This document shows positions 7,655 through 15,949 of a stretch of 18,273 nt of DNA, piece after piece (position 1 is the first letter of the stretch; every line of letters starts with the position of its first letter). Made by a program: the position numbers and the translations under genes. The stretch spans positions 1 to 18,273 of the forward strand of contig JAUILM010000022.1 in NCBI GenBank assembly GCA_030432855.1, written 5' to 3'. The stretch comes from Bacteroidia bacterium (GTDB lineage Bacteria > Bacteroidota > Bacteroidia > Chitinophagales > Saprospiraceae). Under the pieces are notes generated by a model. The model had not been told where the DNA came from. It saw nothing but the letters and a program-made list of their open reading frames with translations, and did not search any database.

Positions 7655-8596
7655 TTGAAAAAATTAATACTCATGCATTTTTCAAGAACAATGATTTTCA
7701 TGTTTGCTCTCACGCTGGTAATGAGTTCCTGTGTGAGCAAGAAGAAGTTTATGGCTTTAGAAACCGATTTGCAAAAGGCTCAGAAAGACCTGGGCGATTG
7801 TGGGGTAGACCTCAATCGGTATATGACTCAATTGACTGCTTGTCAGCAGGAGAGGGATCGCATCCAGGGACTTCTCGAGGGGGCTCAGCAAAATACGCAG
7901 ATGCGTGAAGAGCAAATCAATGATCTGAAGGACCAGATCACGGATATCAGAGCTCAGCGAGATGCGCAATTACAGCAGGTAGAAGGCCTGACTCAGTTGT
8001 CACAGTCTGCTACCAAGAACATTGAGGAAACCCTGTCACAGCTGGAAACTAAGGACAATTATATACATCTGCTGCACGCTGCCAAATCAAGAGCAGACTC
8101 TATTAACCTGGCACTGGCAGTCAATCTGAAGAGCGTACTTAAGGATGGCCTCGCCGATGAGGATGTAGAAGTAAAGGTGGATAAAACGGTGGTATTTATC
8201 AATCTCTCGGATAAGATGCTCTACCAGAGTGGAAGTGCCACGATCACAGATCGGGCCAATGAGGTACTCGGTAAGATTGCGACCATCATTGAGTCCCGAC
8301 CCGGTGTGGAGGTGATGGTTGAAGGGTATACAGACAATGTACCCATCTCGAATGACTGTATCCAGGATAATTGGGATCTTAGCGTGAAGAGGTCCACTGC
8401 TGTCGTTCGTGCCTTACAAAATGTACATGGTATCGATCCAAACCGGTTGATCGCAGCGGGTCGAGGTGAATACAATGCATTGGCAGAGAATGATACTGCA
8501 GAGGGCCGATCTACCAATCGACGTACTCGGATCATTATCCTTCCAAAATTAGATCAGTTCTATGACTTGTTGGATCCTACCATGGCTTCCAACTAG
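7655..8596 (+). CDS. OmpA-family peptidoglycan-binding lipoprotein
   Basis: Cell-envelope protein of 313 residues that should tether the outer membrane to peptidoglycan. The start used here is TTG at 7655, because it gives a classic MKKLIL n-region; ATG codons at 7673 and 7691 are in frame and also possible. The signal peptide ends in lipobox MSSC (Cys26). The next residues are VSKKKF, without the acidic surface-export motif, so the protein probably faces the periplasm. Residues about 30-135 are Gln/Glu-rich and predicted to form a coiled coil. The OmpA C-terminal domain covers about 175-295, with EGYTDNVP (Asp227) and DLSVKRS (Arg246), the residues expected to bind the meso-diaminopimelate of peptidoglycan, then RLIAAGRGEY and TNRRTRIII. 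It is transcribed alone and followed by a strong terminator. Confidence 0.9.
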   Translation: MKKLILMHFSRTMIFMFALTLVMSSCVSKKKFMALETDLQKAQKDLGDCGVDLNRYMTQLTACQQERDRIQGLLEGAQQNTQMREEQINDLKDQITDIRAQRDAQLQQVEGLTQLSQSATKNIEETLSQLETKDNYIHLLHAAKSRADSINLALAVNLKSVLKDGLADEDVEVKVDKTVVFINLSDKMLYQSGSATITDRANEVLGKIATIIESRPGVEVMVEGYTDNVPISNDCIQDNWDLSVKRSTAVVRALQNVHGIDPNRLIAAGRGEYNALAENDTAEGRSTNRRTRIIILPKLDQFYDLLDPTMASN

Positions 8597-8632
8597 CACA
8601 GCTATAAATTTTTATCCTAAAAGATTATTGGA

Positions 8633-8662
8633 CGGGACTTCACTTTGGAGTCCCGTTTTTTT
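8633..8662 (+). terminator. Rho-independent terminator of the OmpA-family gene
   Basis: A seven-pair stem CGGGACT / AGTCCCG (8633-8639 with 8649-8655), extendable by weaker pairs, closes a short loop. It is followed directly by seven T residues. It lies 36 bases after the stop codon. Confidence 0.9.
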
Positions 8663-8749
8663 ATCTTACTACTGAAGCAGTGTCCGGCTTATTCACTCCT
8701 TGATGCCGGATGATAACAGATACTGCTTTATCGTTAATTATGTTTAGAG

Positions 8750-8790
8750 GTCGTGTCCCTGCCGTGAAAAAGCTCAACCTGGGATACGAC
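8750..8790. other. Long-stem inverted repeat in the convergent intergenic gap
   Basis: GTCGTGTCCC (8750-8759) can pair with GGGATACGAC (8781-8790), ten pairs including one G-T, around a 21-base loop. No T-run follows on either strand, so it is not a standard terminator. The rest of the 240-base gap between the OmpA-family gene and the kinase gene (8597-8836) shows only the terminator at 8633-8662. Confidence 0.45.
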
Positions 8791-8836
8791 TGCCTGTAGA
8801 TATCCCTCTCTGATTCATCTTTTTTGTATATCCGAT

Positions 8837-10882
8837 TTAAACGCTATGACCAGGTATAGGCTCCTGGGTCTTCTCGTATTTGTTGATCACAAGTTTGACG
8901 GTAGTACCCTCACCGGCAATGATGTGCAGTTGGCCTCTCATTTGTTCTCTTAATACATCAATGAGCCTATAGCCAAAAGACGAACCGAGTCTGGACTTTT
9001 GAGCCTCTGTTATTCCTACTCCATTATCTGAGACTTGCAGTAATAGCTGATTATCTAATTCCTGCAATGAAACCTTAATCTCGCCAGTTTCCTGATCTAC
9101 AAAGGCGTATTTAAGGCAGTTACTTACAAGCTCGTTAAGGATTAATCCGATAGGAATAACGGAGTCGACATCCAGATTTAACTCTTCAATTTGTAGATCC
9201 AATTCAATTTGACCCCTTCGAATGTTGTAGGAGTCAAATAGGGCCCGGATCAGTTTGGTGAAGTATTTCTTCATATCTACCCCAGTGAGGTTTTCATCCT
9301 GGTAGAGATCCTGGTGGATAAGTGCCATTGATTTTACGCGATCTTGTCCTTCCTGAAGGGCACCCAGCGCCCGACTGTCAGATATATGTTCACTCTGTAA
9401 TCCCAGCAAGGAAGAAATGAATTGTAGGTTGTTTTTGACACGGTGATGAATTTCTCGCAGCAAGATTTCTTTTTCCGCCAGTGCCCGATTGATTATGTCT
9501 CTTTGAAACTTAATTCTTTGCCGTTGACGGTATAGAAAAAATGACAACAGCGCCAGACCCGCCAGTCCTGCAACCAGGCCTATAATTAATTTACGAGAAG
9601 AGGCCAGTCTAATGGCTGCGATGGTGTTTTCGGCACTTAGTGCCTGAATTTCCCGTTCTTTCTTTTCAGTTTCATATCTGACCTCGATTTCCTTAAATCT
9701 CTCCTCATTATCCACATTTTGCAAACTATCCTGTAATTGCTGATATTTTTTATGCGCAGACAATGCATTACGATACTCACCCAGCGACTCGTAAAGTGCC
9801 GCCTGCGTCTGATATAGTGTCCGCATGTGCCTGGGATTCTGGGAGGAATTGAAGTCGTCAGCCACTTTATTGTAATGCAGTTGGGCTTGCCGCCGTTGAC
9901 CCTGTTGTGCCAGGATCCGGACATAGTCAAGTTGCATTATCTTATACTGTTCTAATTGCATGCCCTGGCCTTCAGCATCCAATACCTGCTCCAGGTAATG
10001 TAAAGCACTATCTGGCTCGCCAAGTTCATCTTTAAATAGAGCGTATTCATATAGATTGAGATTGAAAATACTGGGAATTTCACGACTCAGTGCGGCGGAT
10101 TGACGAAAGCAGAACTCCGCGGAATCCGGCTGATCTTGCTTCGTATAGATCATCGCCAGGTTGCCATATATTTCCGATTCGATTAATGGCCAGTCCTGCG
10201 CAAAAGAGAGGCTTTCGTAGAAGTATTCTTTGGCCCGCTGGTAGTCACCTCGCATCAGATAAACGTAACCAAGTCCAAAGTAGCTGGAGGATACGGTGTT
10301 ACTATCTGAATGCACTCGAAAGTAATCACTAGCTTCCTGTTTTATTGTCAGTGCTTCTGCATACTCCCCTTTATCAACATATATATTAGCCTTATTGTCG
10401 TACAGCATCATGTATCGCAGTGAGTCCTGCAGTTGCAGGGAGGCTTCCATCCCAAGGTCATAGGCCCATATGGCCGAGTCGAGATCCTGGGTCAGATTGA
10501 AGATTTTGCCCAGCAGGTTATAGCCATGGACGAGCCACATAGTTTGATCACGCTCCTGCGCCAGGGCCAGGCTGGTTTTAGTGTGGTATAAGGCCAAATC
10601 AAGACTGTCTTCATGATACAGCCAATAATCGTTTCCGATTTCCCAATGATACTCGATCTCCAGGGTATCTGCCAGGGGTTCTTGCAGTTTCAGGAGCAAG
10701 CTATCAATTCTACGTGCGGTTTGAGCATCCAGAGACTGTGAGCCAAGAGCAAAGAGCAGGCAAAGAAGAGACCCCAAGACCATGTATCTGGCCACTCTTT
10801 GTCTGGTATAAGAGTAACAATGCTTCCAGGAAAGTTTAGTAATGTCCATGATCTCAACAGATAATGAGAACAAAGTACGCAT
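8837..10882 (-). CDS. TPR-containing sensor histidine kinase (HisKA_2 type)
   Basis: Membrane-bound two-component kinase of 681 residues. An N-terminal signal or membrane segment lies at about 34-53; starts at Met1, Met12 or Met34 are all possible. About six tetratricopeptide repeats span about 70-380, with recognisable A/Y/A patterns such as NLAMIYTKQDQPDSAEF and YFGLGYVYLMRGDYQRA, forming an extracytoplasmic protein-interaction sensor. A charged coiled coil covers 385-425 and a transmembrane helix 431-451. The dimerisation/phosphoacceptor domain contains EIHHRVKNNLQ with His480 the likely phosphorylation site. The HATPase domain has the N-box LNELVSNCLKYAF (Asn583) and DNGVGI (Asp619). No response regulator is adjacent, as is common for this kinase class in Bacteroidota. 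It follows the NTF2-like gene after 97 bases without a visible terminator, so it may belong to the padR transcript. Confidence 0.9.
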   Translation of the reverse strand: MRTLFSLSVEIMDITKLSWKHCYSYTRQRVARYMVLGSLLCLLFALGSQSLDAQTARRIDSLLLKLQEPLADTLEIEYHWEIGNDYWLYHEDSLDLALYHTKTSLALAQERDQTMWLVHGYNLLGKIFNLTQDLDSAIWAYDLGMEASLQLQDSLRYMMLYDNKANIYVDKGEYAEALTIKQEASDYFRVHSDSNTVSSSYFGLGYVYLMRGDYQRAKEYFYESLSFAQDWPLIESEIYGNLAMIYTKQDQPDSAEFCFRQSAALSREIPSIFNLNLYEYALFKDELGEPDSALHYLEQVLDAEGQGMQLEQYKIMQLDYVRILAQQGQRRQAQLHYNKVADDFNSSQNPRHMRTLYQTQAALYESLGEYRNALSAHKKYQQLQDSLQNVDNEERFKEIEVRYETEKKEREIQALSAENTIAAIRLASSRKLIIGLVAGLAGLALLSFFLYRQRQRIKFQRDIINRALAEKEILLREIHHRVKNNLQFISSLLGLQSEHISDSRALGALQEGQDRVKSMALIHQDLYQDENLTGVDMKKYFTKLIRALFDSYNIRRGQIELDLQIEELNLDVDSVIPIGLILNELVSNCLKYAFVDQETGEIKVSLQELDNQLLLQVSDNGVGITEAQKSRLGSSFGYRLIDVLREQMRGQLHIIAGEGTTVKLVINKYEKTQEPIPGHSV

Positions 10883-10979
10883 TTATCACAGTGTACGTAG
10901 AAAGTCTCGAGCATTGACATGTAGAGATGGACAAATACAATCTTTCCGAAGGCTGGTTGTCCAGTCAATCTTAGGTGTT

Positions 10980-11738
10980 TTATGTCTGCTTTGGAGCCTT
11001 TTCGATTACTCTGCCATTTTCATAGATGTGTAGTGCAGGCTGATCCGTGCCGGTTTTTACAAATTTGTACTGGACATTTTCATAGTTTAAATAAAAGGTG
11101 TCTTCAGACTCAGGAAATAATTGCTTTGTCCAACCTGGCTCACCATTTATTATATCGGTGACTCTTAGCAAGTCGTCCTCCCTCTCTATAAGTACCATAC
11201 GATCAGGCAACTCGTAAGTACCAGAGAACGAAGACAAAATCTTTTCGGATAATTTAATTTCAGCAAGTGGTTGGTGATCGTAACTGATAATCCTCATAAG
11301 CTTCCAATCCTTATTTTCCATCTTCCAAATAGCGGTCATTTTACCCGAACCAACTAATTTTTCTGTTCCATCATTGATTTGTAAATAAAAGCGATGTTCA
11401 CATAATTCGATAGCTCCAAAATTATCCATGGGATAGACTTTCATGGAGCCCCTGACCAGCTCTCTTCTGAGCGGTTGTCTGGTGCGTTGTTCCTCGCCAC
11501 AAAAAATGTGCATATCCTGTATTTCCTTTTCCTTAGATGAAGTGAATCCAGCCTTATCATGAAAAAACTCAAAGTCGCTATGTAGAAAGGAACTGTATTT
11601 CTCTAGATCGCAAGTATTCTGCGCGTGGAAATACATGCTATCCATCTGATAAATGGTATGGAATAAACTTTCATTCTGCTGAGAATACACATTTTGACTT
11701 AACAGCAAGAACAGAATGAAGCACAACTTCTGCATCAT
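10980..11738 (-). CDS. Secreted NTF2-like (DUF4440/SnoaL-type) protein
   Basis: Exported protein of 252 residues. A type I signal peptide covers about 1-19 (hydrophobic LCFILFLLL, cut after VYS-Q). Residues about 25-150 have the pattern of an NTF2-like cone fold: a first helix with YFHAQNTCDLEKYSSFLHSDFEFFHD, then strands ending in AIWKMENKDWKLMRIISYDHQP, the usual DUF4440 ending. Residues about 165-250 form a second small beta domain (GTYELPDRMVLI, EDTFYLNY, YKFVKT), similar in style to DUF3471 modules. The gene starts 22 bases after the upstream permease stop, so it is probably in the same operon. The biochemical activity is unknown; NTF2-like domains bind small ligands or act as enzymes, and no catalytic set can be assigned here. 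Confidence 0.75.
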   Translation of the reverse strand: MMQKLCFILFLLLSQNVYSQQNESLFHTIYQMDSMYFHAQNTCDLEKYSSFLHSDFEFFHDKAGFTSSKEKEIQDMHIFCGEEQRTRQPLRRELVRGSMKVYPMDNFGAIELCEHRFYLQINDGTEKLVGSGKMTAIWKMENKDWKLMRIISYDHQPLAEIKLSEKILSSFSGTYELPDRMVLIEREDDLLRVTDIINGEPGWTKQLFPESEDTFYLNYENVQYKFVKTGTDQPALHIYENGRVIEKAPKQT

Positions 11739-11760
11739 AAAATAATTTTATCTAAATGTA

Positions 11761-14394
11761 TCAATTGTCCCTCCGAATACTTTCCACTGGATTTGCTCGT
11801 GCACTTTGGAGACTGTGATAGCTCATAGTGACCACGGCTATCAGCAACGCAAGTACACCCGAAATAACAAAAACCCATACATTAATGCTGGTCCCATAGA
11901 CAAAATCAGCAAGCCAATCATCCATGATATACCAACCAATCGGAATGGCCAGAAGAAAAGAAATGAGTACTAGTTTCACAAAGCCTGTGGAGACGAGACG
12001 TATGATACTGCCCACAGATGCACCCAGGACTTTACGTATTCCAATTTCCTTGCTGCGTTGCTCAGCAATATATGCGGTAAGACCAAACAGACCCAGACAG
12101 GCGATAATTATGGCCAGCACGGCAAAACAGCTGAAAATCCGACCCGATCGCAGAATATCCTGGTACATCAGCGCATACCGTTCATCCATATATTGATATC
12201 GGAAAGGTTGGTGCGGAGCGAACGTCTGCCATACGCCTTTTACTCCGCTGAGTACCTTTGGCATGTCCTGAGCATTGGCTTTAATAGAAACTACAGAAGT
12301 ACTATTTCCCAAGACAAATGCCAGGGGACGCACTTCTTCTCTGATGGACTCAAAATGGAAGTCTTCCACTACACCGATGACTCTCCAACTGCCCCCTATA
12401 AATTCAATATTTTGATTTAGAGGTTGATCCAGTGCCAATTGTTGGGCCATTTCACGGTTGATAATTACAGTTTGTGAGTCAGATGCAAGATCTCGAGAAA
12501 AGTCACGCCCCTGTTCCAATTGCATACCAAGCGTGTTGAGGTAGTCATAGTCAATGATCCACCATTGACCTGAGACTCGATTATCCTCCTTCCCATCGAT
12601 ATAAAATGTGGTACCATTGCGTTTTGCACCCTCGATGGGTAGAAAATCGCTGGCACTGACATTTTCCACTCCAGGGACCTTCAAAAGTTCCTCCTTTAAG
12701 CTGTTCACTTTTTCACCGAGGATATTTGTTCCCTGCAACATCATCACCTGATCTTTTTCAAATCCAATCTGCTTGTTGAGTATAAACTGCATTTGGCGAA
12801 AGACGATACCTGTCCCAATCAGTAGTACGATAGAAGTGGTAAACTGAAAAATGACCAACGCATTTCTAAGCCGTGGATTTCTGCTTCCATCGCTGATCTT
12901 ACCCTTCATCACGGCAGCGGGTTTAAAGGAGGAGAGGAAAAAAGCCGGATACAGTCCCGACAAAATGCCTGTTGCTAACGAGGCTACTAATACTGTAGGT
13001 AGGAAGATGGGCTCTTGCCAGGGAATCGAAAGCGATTTTCCCGCTATTTGGCCAAAGAATGGAATTAAGATCGCAGCGATAAGTAAGCCCAACACAAAGG
13101 AAATCAAACTATAGATCACAGATTCTGTTAGAAACTGTCCGATCAGTTGATTTTTGAAGGCTCCCACGGTCCTCCGTACACCCACTTCCCTTGCGCGATT
13201 GGAGAATCTGGCGGTTGACAGATTGATGAAATTGACACTTGCCAACAATAAGATTAAGAAAGCGGCAGAGGCAAAAATCCAAAGCAATCTCCGATCACCA
13301 TGCGGCAGATTATCAAATACTTCTGCGTCCAGGTGAATATCTCTTACGGGCTGCAAGCCCATTACCATGGCAGCGATTTCTTCTTCAGGATTTGTAATTC
13401 CCTCTTCCTGCATGCGGGGCAGATAGTATTTGGTAAGTATACTTTGCAATTTGGTATTTACGATCTCGGGATCGGTACCTTCCTTTAATCGCACATAGAG
13501 TCGATGATTATTGCAGCACCAGTTGGTCCTCTCACCGGGCCAGAACTCAAGGTCCGTAAATGAAAAGAGGAAGTGCAGATGAGATAGGTGTGATGTGGGA
13601 GGAAAGTCTTCCATCACACCTCCAATAGTGAGTGCACTGGTATCTCTGTCATTGAGGATCATTTGTTCTCCCACAGGGTCAATGCCCGGAAAGTACTTGT
13701 CGGCGGCCGTCTTCGATATGACAATAGAATTGGGCTCATTCAGAGCGTGTTCCCGACTGCCATATATCATTGGTATTTCAAGAATGTCCAGCACCTCCTG
13801 CTCTACAAAGTAGACACCCTCCTCATAATAGTTTTGTTGTTGATTTGCCGGTCGAATCAAATTGCGGGTACCTCTAAGGAAGACGGGCATACTGATTCGC
13901 CCTGCCGTCTCTATCTCGGGAAATTCGCTACGAAGGACGTCGACCACGGGTGCGGGGAACTCCACTCCCCGGGCATTGTCATAATTTAGCCAGGTCATCT
14001 GTAGTCTGTAAATATCATCTGTCTGCTGATAATGACGGTCATAGCTCAACTCATGGCGGAGAAAAACTATGAGGAGTAAACAGGCGGCAACGCCTAACGC
14101 GAAGCCTCCGATTTTGATGGAAGAGTAGAATTTCTCCTTCCAAATTTTTCGGAGTGTCATTTTGGTGTGATTGCGAATCATAAATCCTTGCATTAATGTG
14201 AAGACCTTAATAGGTCGAAGTAGAGAAATGCGAAGAAGTAGAGCTATTTCAAGTGTATACTGCAGATCTGCTTTCCATCGGGCATGCTGCAGCAGTTGAT
14301 GCTGATATATCTCTTCCAGGTCACCCCGAATGTCAGGGTAATAATCCGGATGGCAGAACCAGCGGAAGAAACGATCGGCTATTTTTTTTATCAT
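11761..14394 (-). CDS. FtsX/MacB-type ABC permease with N-terminal permease-prefix domain
   Basis: Inner-membrane protein of 877 residues. Residues 1-75 are the permease-prefix domain (RFFRWFCHPDYYPDIRGDLEEIY). Two MacB_PCD/FtsX halves follow. Half one has a membrane segment at about 93-113, a large periplasmic domain, then three segments after about 370 and the coupling motif EVGVRRTVGAF. Half two begins with LRNALVIFQFTTSIVLL and ends with SKEIGIRKVLGAS, three more segments and ARANPVESIRRDN. This is the usual length for the fused double-permease family abundant in Cytophagia. No ATPase gene is next to it, so it must borrow one or act with a distant partner. It begins 8 bases after the padR stop codon, with ATG TAA ATG at the junction marking the start at 14394. 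Known MacB-like relatives mediate efflux or mechanotransmission across the envelope; this substrate is unknown. Confidence 0.9.
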   Translation of the reverse strand: MIKKIADRFFRWFCHPDYYPDIRGDLEEIYQHQLLQHARWKADLQYTLEIALLLRISLLRPIKVFTLMQGFMIRNHTKMTLRKIWKEKFYSSIKIGGFALGVAACLLLIVFLRHELSYDRHYQQTDDIYRLQMTWLNYDNARGVEFPAPVVDVLRSEFPEIETAGRISMPVFLRGTRNLIRPANQQQNYYEEGVYFVEQEVLDILEIPMIYGSREHALNEPNSIVISKTAADKYFPGIDPVGEQMILNDRDTSALTIGGVMEDFPPTSHLSHLHFLFSFTDLEFWPGERTNWCCNNHRLYVRLKEGTDPEIVNTKLQSILTKYYLPRMQEEGITNPEEEIAAMVMGLQPVRDIHLDAEVFDNLPHGDRRLLWIFASAAFLILLLASVNFINLSTARFSNRAREVGVRRTVGAFKNQLIGQFLTESVIYSLISFVLGLLIAAILIPFFGQIAGKSLSIPWQEPIFLPTVLVASLATGILSGLYPAFFLSSFKPAAVMKGKISDGSRNPRLRNALVIFQFTTSIVLLIGTGIVFRQMQFILNKQIGFEKDQVMMLQGTNILGEKVNSLKEELLKVPGVENVSASDFLPIEGAKRNGTTFYIDGKEDNRVSGQWWIIDYDYLNTLGMQLEQGRDFSRDLASDSQTVIINREMAQQLALDQPLNQNIEFIGGSWRVIGVVEDFHFESIREEVRPLAFVLGNSTSVVSIKANAQDMPKVLSGVKGVWQTFAPHQPFRYQYMDERYALMYQDILRSGRIFSCFAVLAIIIACLGLFGLTAYIAEQRSKEIGIRKVLGASVGSIIRLVSTGFVKLVLISFLLAIPIGWYIMDDWLADFVYGTSINVWVFVISGVLALLIAVVTMSYHSLQSARANPVESIRRDN

Positions 14395-14402
14395 TTACAT
14401 GG

Positions 14403-14732
14403 CTACAGATCGAGCGCAATTTTTGGTATCTGACTCCATAGTTTTGTCCGGATGTCTTTAGCGTGCACCAATGCTTTCTTACCATGCGCCGTGATGGTAA
14501 AAAAGCGCTTGGGTCGGCCTCCTCTTAAGGAGGTTGATTCTCCTTCACGGGAGGACAAATATCCTTTCTTTTCCATTCGCCGTAGGGCAGACTGCAGTGC
14601 TCCAACACTTATTTTTCTTTCTAATTGCACCTCCATCTCCTGCTTGATGGCTACGCCATAAGCCTCGTCATAAAGAATGCCTACCGTCAGTAGTACGATT
14701 TCTTCGAATTCTCCCAGAGGGTACTTTTTCAT
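14403..14732 (-). CDS. PadR-family transcriptional repressor
   Basis: Winged-helix DNA-binding protein of 109 residues, the size of compact PadR (subfamily 2) members. It begins MKKYPLGEFEEIVLLTVG, the standard PadR opening. The recognition region ISVGALQSALRRMEKKGYL is followed by the wing GRPKRFFTITAHGKKAL. The ATG at 14732 is chosen because homology starts there; a TTG 48 bases upstream would add a poor extension that runs through the presumed operators. It is the first gene of a unit with the prefix-domain permease, a pairing seen repeatedly in Cytophagia. PadR proteins usually repress their own operon and are released by a small hydrophobic ligand; the ligand here is unknown. Two direct repeats immediately upstream are the likely binding sites. 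Confidence 0.92.
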   Translation of the reverse strand: MKKYPLGEFEEIVLLTVGILYDEAYGVAIKQEMEVQLERKISVGALQSALRRMEKKGYLSSREGESTSLRGGRPKRFFTITAHGKKALVHAKDIRTKLWSQIPKIALDL

Positions 14733-14738
14733 ATCTAA

Positions 14739-14758
14739 ATTCCTAATCGTAGTATTGG
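14739..14758. promoter_or_regulatory. Proximal copy of a 20-bp direct repeat, candidate PadR operator
   Basis: This copy ends 7 bases before the padR start codon and is identical at 19 of 20 positions to the copy at 14782-14801 (the differing base is C here, T there). The core AATCGTAGTATT is an imperfect dyad with outer AAT/ATT arms, as expected for a dimeric winged-helix repressor. Binding is inferred. Confidence 0.55.
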
Positions 14759-14781
14759 CAAGTAAAATAAAATTTTTCAAT

Positions 14782-14801
14782 ATTCCTAATTGTAGTATTG
14801 G
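14782..14801. promoter_or_regulatory. Distal copy of the 20-bp direct repeat, candidate PadR operator
   Basis: Core AATTGTAGTATT. It begins 43 bases from the start of the proximal copy, close to four helical turns, which would place two repressor dimers on the same face of the DNA. It lies in the divergent gap with the GIN-domain gene. No convincing -33/-7 pair was found nearby for either gene. Confidence 0.5.
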
Positions 14802-14917
14802 ATTTATTTTGGGGGTAGATCACCAAGTCAATCGAAAAGCGGTATTTCACTACAACCGTGCAACTTTTGAAACTTTATCCCGTCCATAAGGATGAAACTC
14901 AACTTAAAAAGTAAATC

Positions 14918-15760
14918 ATGCGTGACATCAAATCAATTCTTACTCTTGTACTTATTTTATTTATGCTGCCCGTGACCTATGCACAATCGGTCGTGGGAGA
15001 TGGTAATGTCGTCACCGAGCAAAGATCTTTACAGCCTTTTTCTTCTGTAGAGACGAGCCATGGTTGGGACTTGATACTGGAGCAGGGACAGGGTCATCAG
15101 ATGACCATCGAAGCTGAACGAAATATCATAGACTTGCTCAAGACTGAAGTGGAAAATGGTGTGTTGAAAATCTATTTCGAAAAGGGTGTGCAGATAAGGA
15201 GGAGTAAGCGAAAGCATATATATCTCACTTTCGAAAATCTGGAAAGTATCACCGCATCGGGAGGATCAGATGTAAAGGCAGATGGCGATCTGGAGGTAAC
15301 AGATTTCAATTTAAGACTTAGTGGAGGTAGTGACCTATCTCTTAGCTCACTCAGAGTGGAAGAGCTGAAGATGCACTTGAGCGGAGGGTCAGATGCTGAT
15401 ATCGATTTTCGGTCTATTGACAGGATGGAAGTAAATGCTTCGGGAGGTAGTGATCTTTCGTTAAGTAATTTTAAGGGGGATTTCTGCAAATTGGAATTAT
15501 CAGGTGGATCAGATGCTACACTTAGAGGTGGTGTCACAGAAGCAATTATCGTGGCAAGTGGGGGAAGTGATATTTCGGGAAAATCCTTTCAAATCGGAAG
15601 TGGCGATCTCCGTTTTATGGGGGGATCAGATGCGACACTCCATTTGAATGGTAAGGTAGATCTCGAACTAGGTGGAGGCAGTGATTTACATGCATTGGGC
15701 AATCCCGACATTAAAAGTAAGAGTGTCTGTAAATCATGTGATCTTAAAATCGGAGATTAA
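14918..15760 (+). CDS. Head GIN-domain (DUF2807) secreted beta-solenoid protein
   Basis: Exported protein of 280 residues with a type I signal peptide (about 1-22, hydrophobic LTLVLILFMLPV, cut after YA). The mature protein starts with the usual GIN-domain opening (GDGNVVTEQRSLQPFSSVE), which leads to WDLILEQGQ and LKIYFEKGVQIRR. From residue 115 it carries eight GGSD motifs at 115, 136, 156, 176, 196, 215, 235 and 253, about one every 20 residues, the signature of a right-handed beta-helix whose turns stack Ser/Asp side chains. The C-terminus has two Cys residues (VCKSCDLK). The family is described as putative adhesin or head domain; its function is not established. It is divergent from padR across a 185-base gap containing the presumed operators, so it may share that regulation. 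A 28-bp repeat begins inside its last codons. Confidence 0.9.
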   Translation: MRDIKSILTLVLILFMLPVTYAQSVVGDGNVVTEQRSLQPFSSVETSHGWDLILEQGQGHQMTIEAERNIIDLLKTEVENGVLKIYFEKGVQIRRSKRKHIYLTFENLESITASGGSDVKADGDLEVTDFNLRLSGGSDLSLSSLRVEELKMHLSGGSDADIDFRSIDRMEVNASGGSDLSLSNFKGDFCKLELSGGSDATLRGGVTEAIIVASGGSDISGKSFQIGSGDLRFMGGSDATLHLNGKVDLELGGGSDLHALGNPDIKSKSVCKSCDLKIGD

Positions 15761-15810
15761 TGGTTAATTTTTAATTGTGAATGATTAATGGTTAATTGTT
15801 AATTGTGGTG
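15755..15810. repeat. Two 28-bp AT-rich tandem copies overlapping a stop codon
   Basis: Copies at 15755-15782 and 15783-15810 share GATTAATGGTTAATT and then TTAATTGTG, with a few substitutions. The first copy contains the TAA stop of the GIN-domain gene. TTAATTG-type repeats are common between genes in Bacteroidota. Confidence 0.75.
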
Positions 15811-15847
15811 GGGGCTCTGTGGGTTTTGCGAGATCACTTGATTTTGA

Positions 15848-15949
15848 TTACCACTAAGGCCCTTTAGAGAGCTTAAGTGTTTCGTGTTCGAGAGCACTAA
15901 GAATTGATTTGTATTATTTTTCTCAGTAAACATAGAGCTGCCTGCTGGA
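15848..15949. repeat. Dispersed intergenic repeat, copy A (about 100 bp)
   Basis: This copy aligns with copy B at 16021-16123 with one indel and scattered substitutions. Shared blocks are TTACCACTA, GTGTTTCGTGTT, GAGAGCACTAAGAA, TTGTATTATTTTTCTCA and TAAACA, then CTGCCT. No reading frame is maintained between copies. Both carry CTTA-N-GTG facing CACTAAG, able to form a small bulged hairpin. Confidence 0.8.

Noticed and set aside
10951..10964. Short inverted repeat CTGG-TTGT-CCAG between the NTF2-like gene and the kinase gene
   Set aside because: Four pairs and no T-run; too weak to call a terminator.
14733..14780. Upstream TTG start for padR adding 16 residues
   Set aside because: PadR homology begins at MKKYPLGEF, and the extension would run across the presumed operators.
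14850..14880. Possible promoter of the GIN-domain gene around AACTTTTG
   Set aside because: The first base of TAnnTTTG is wrong and no -33 TTG lies at the right distance.
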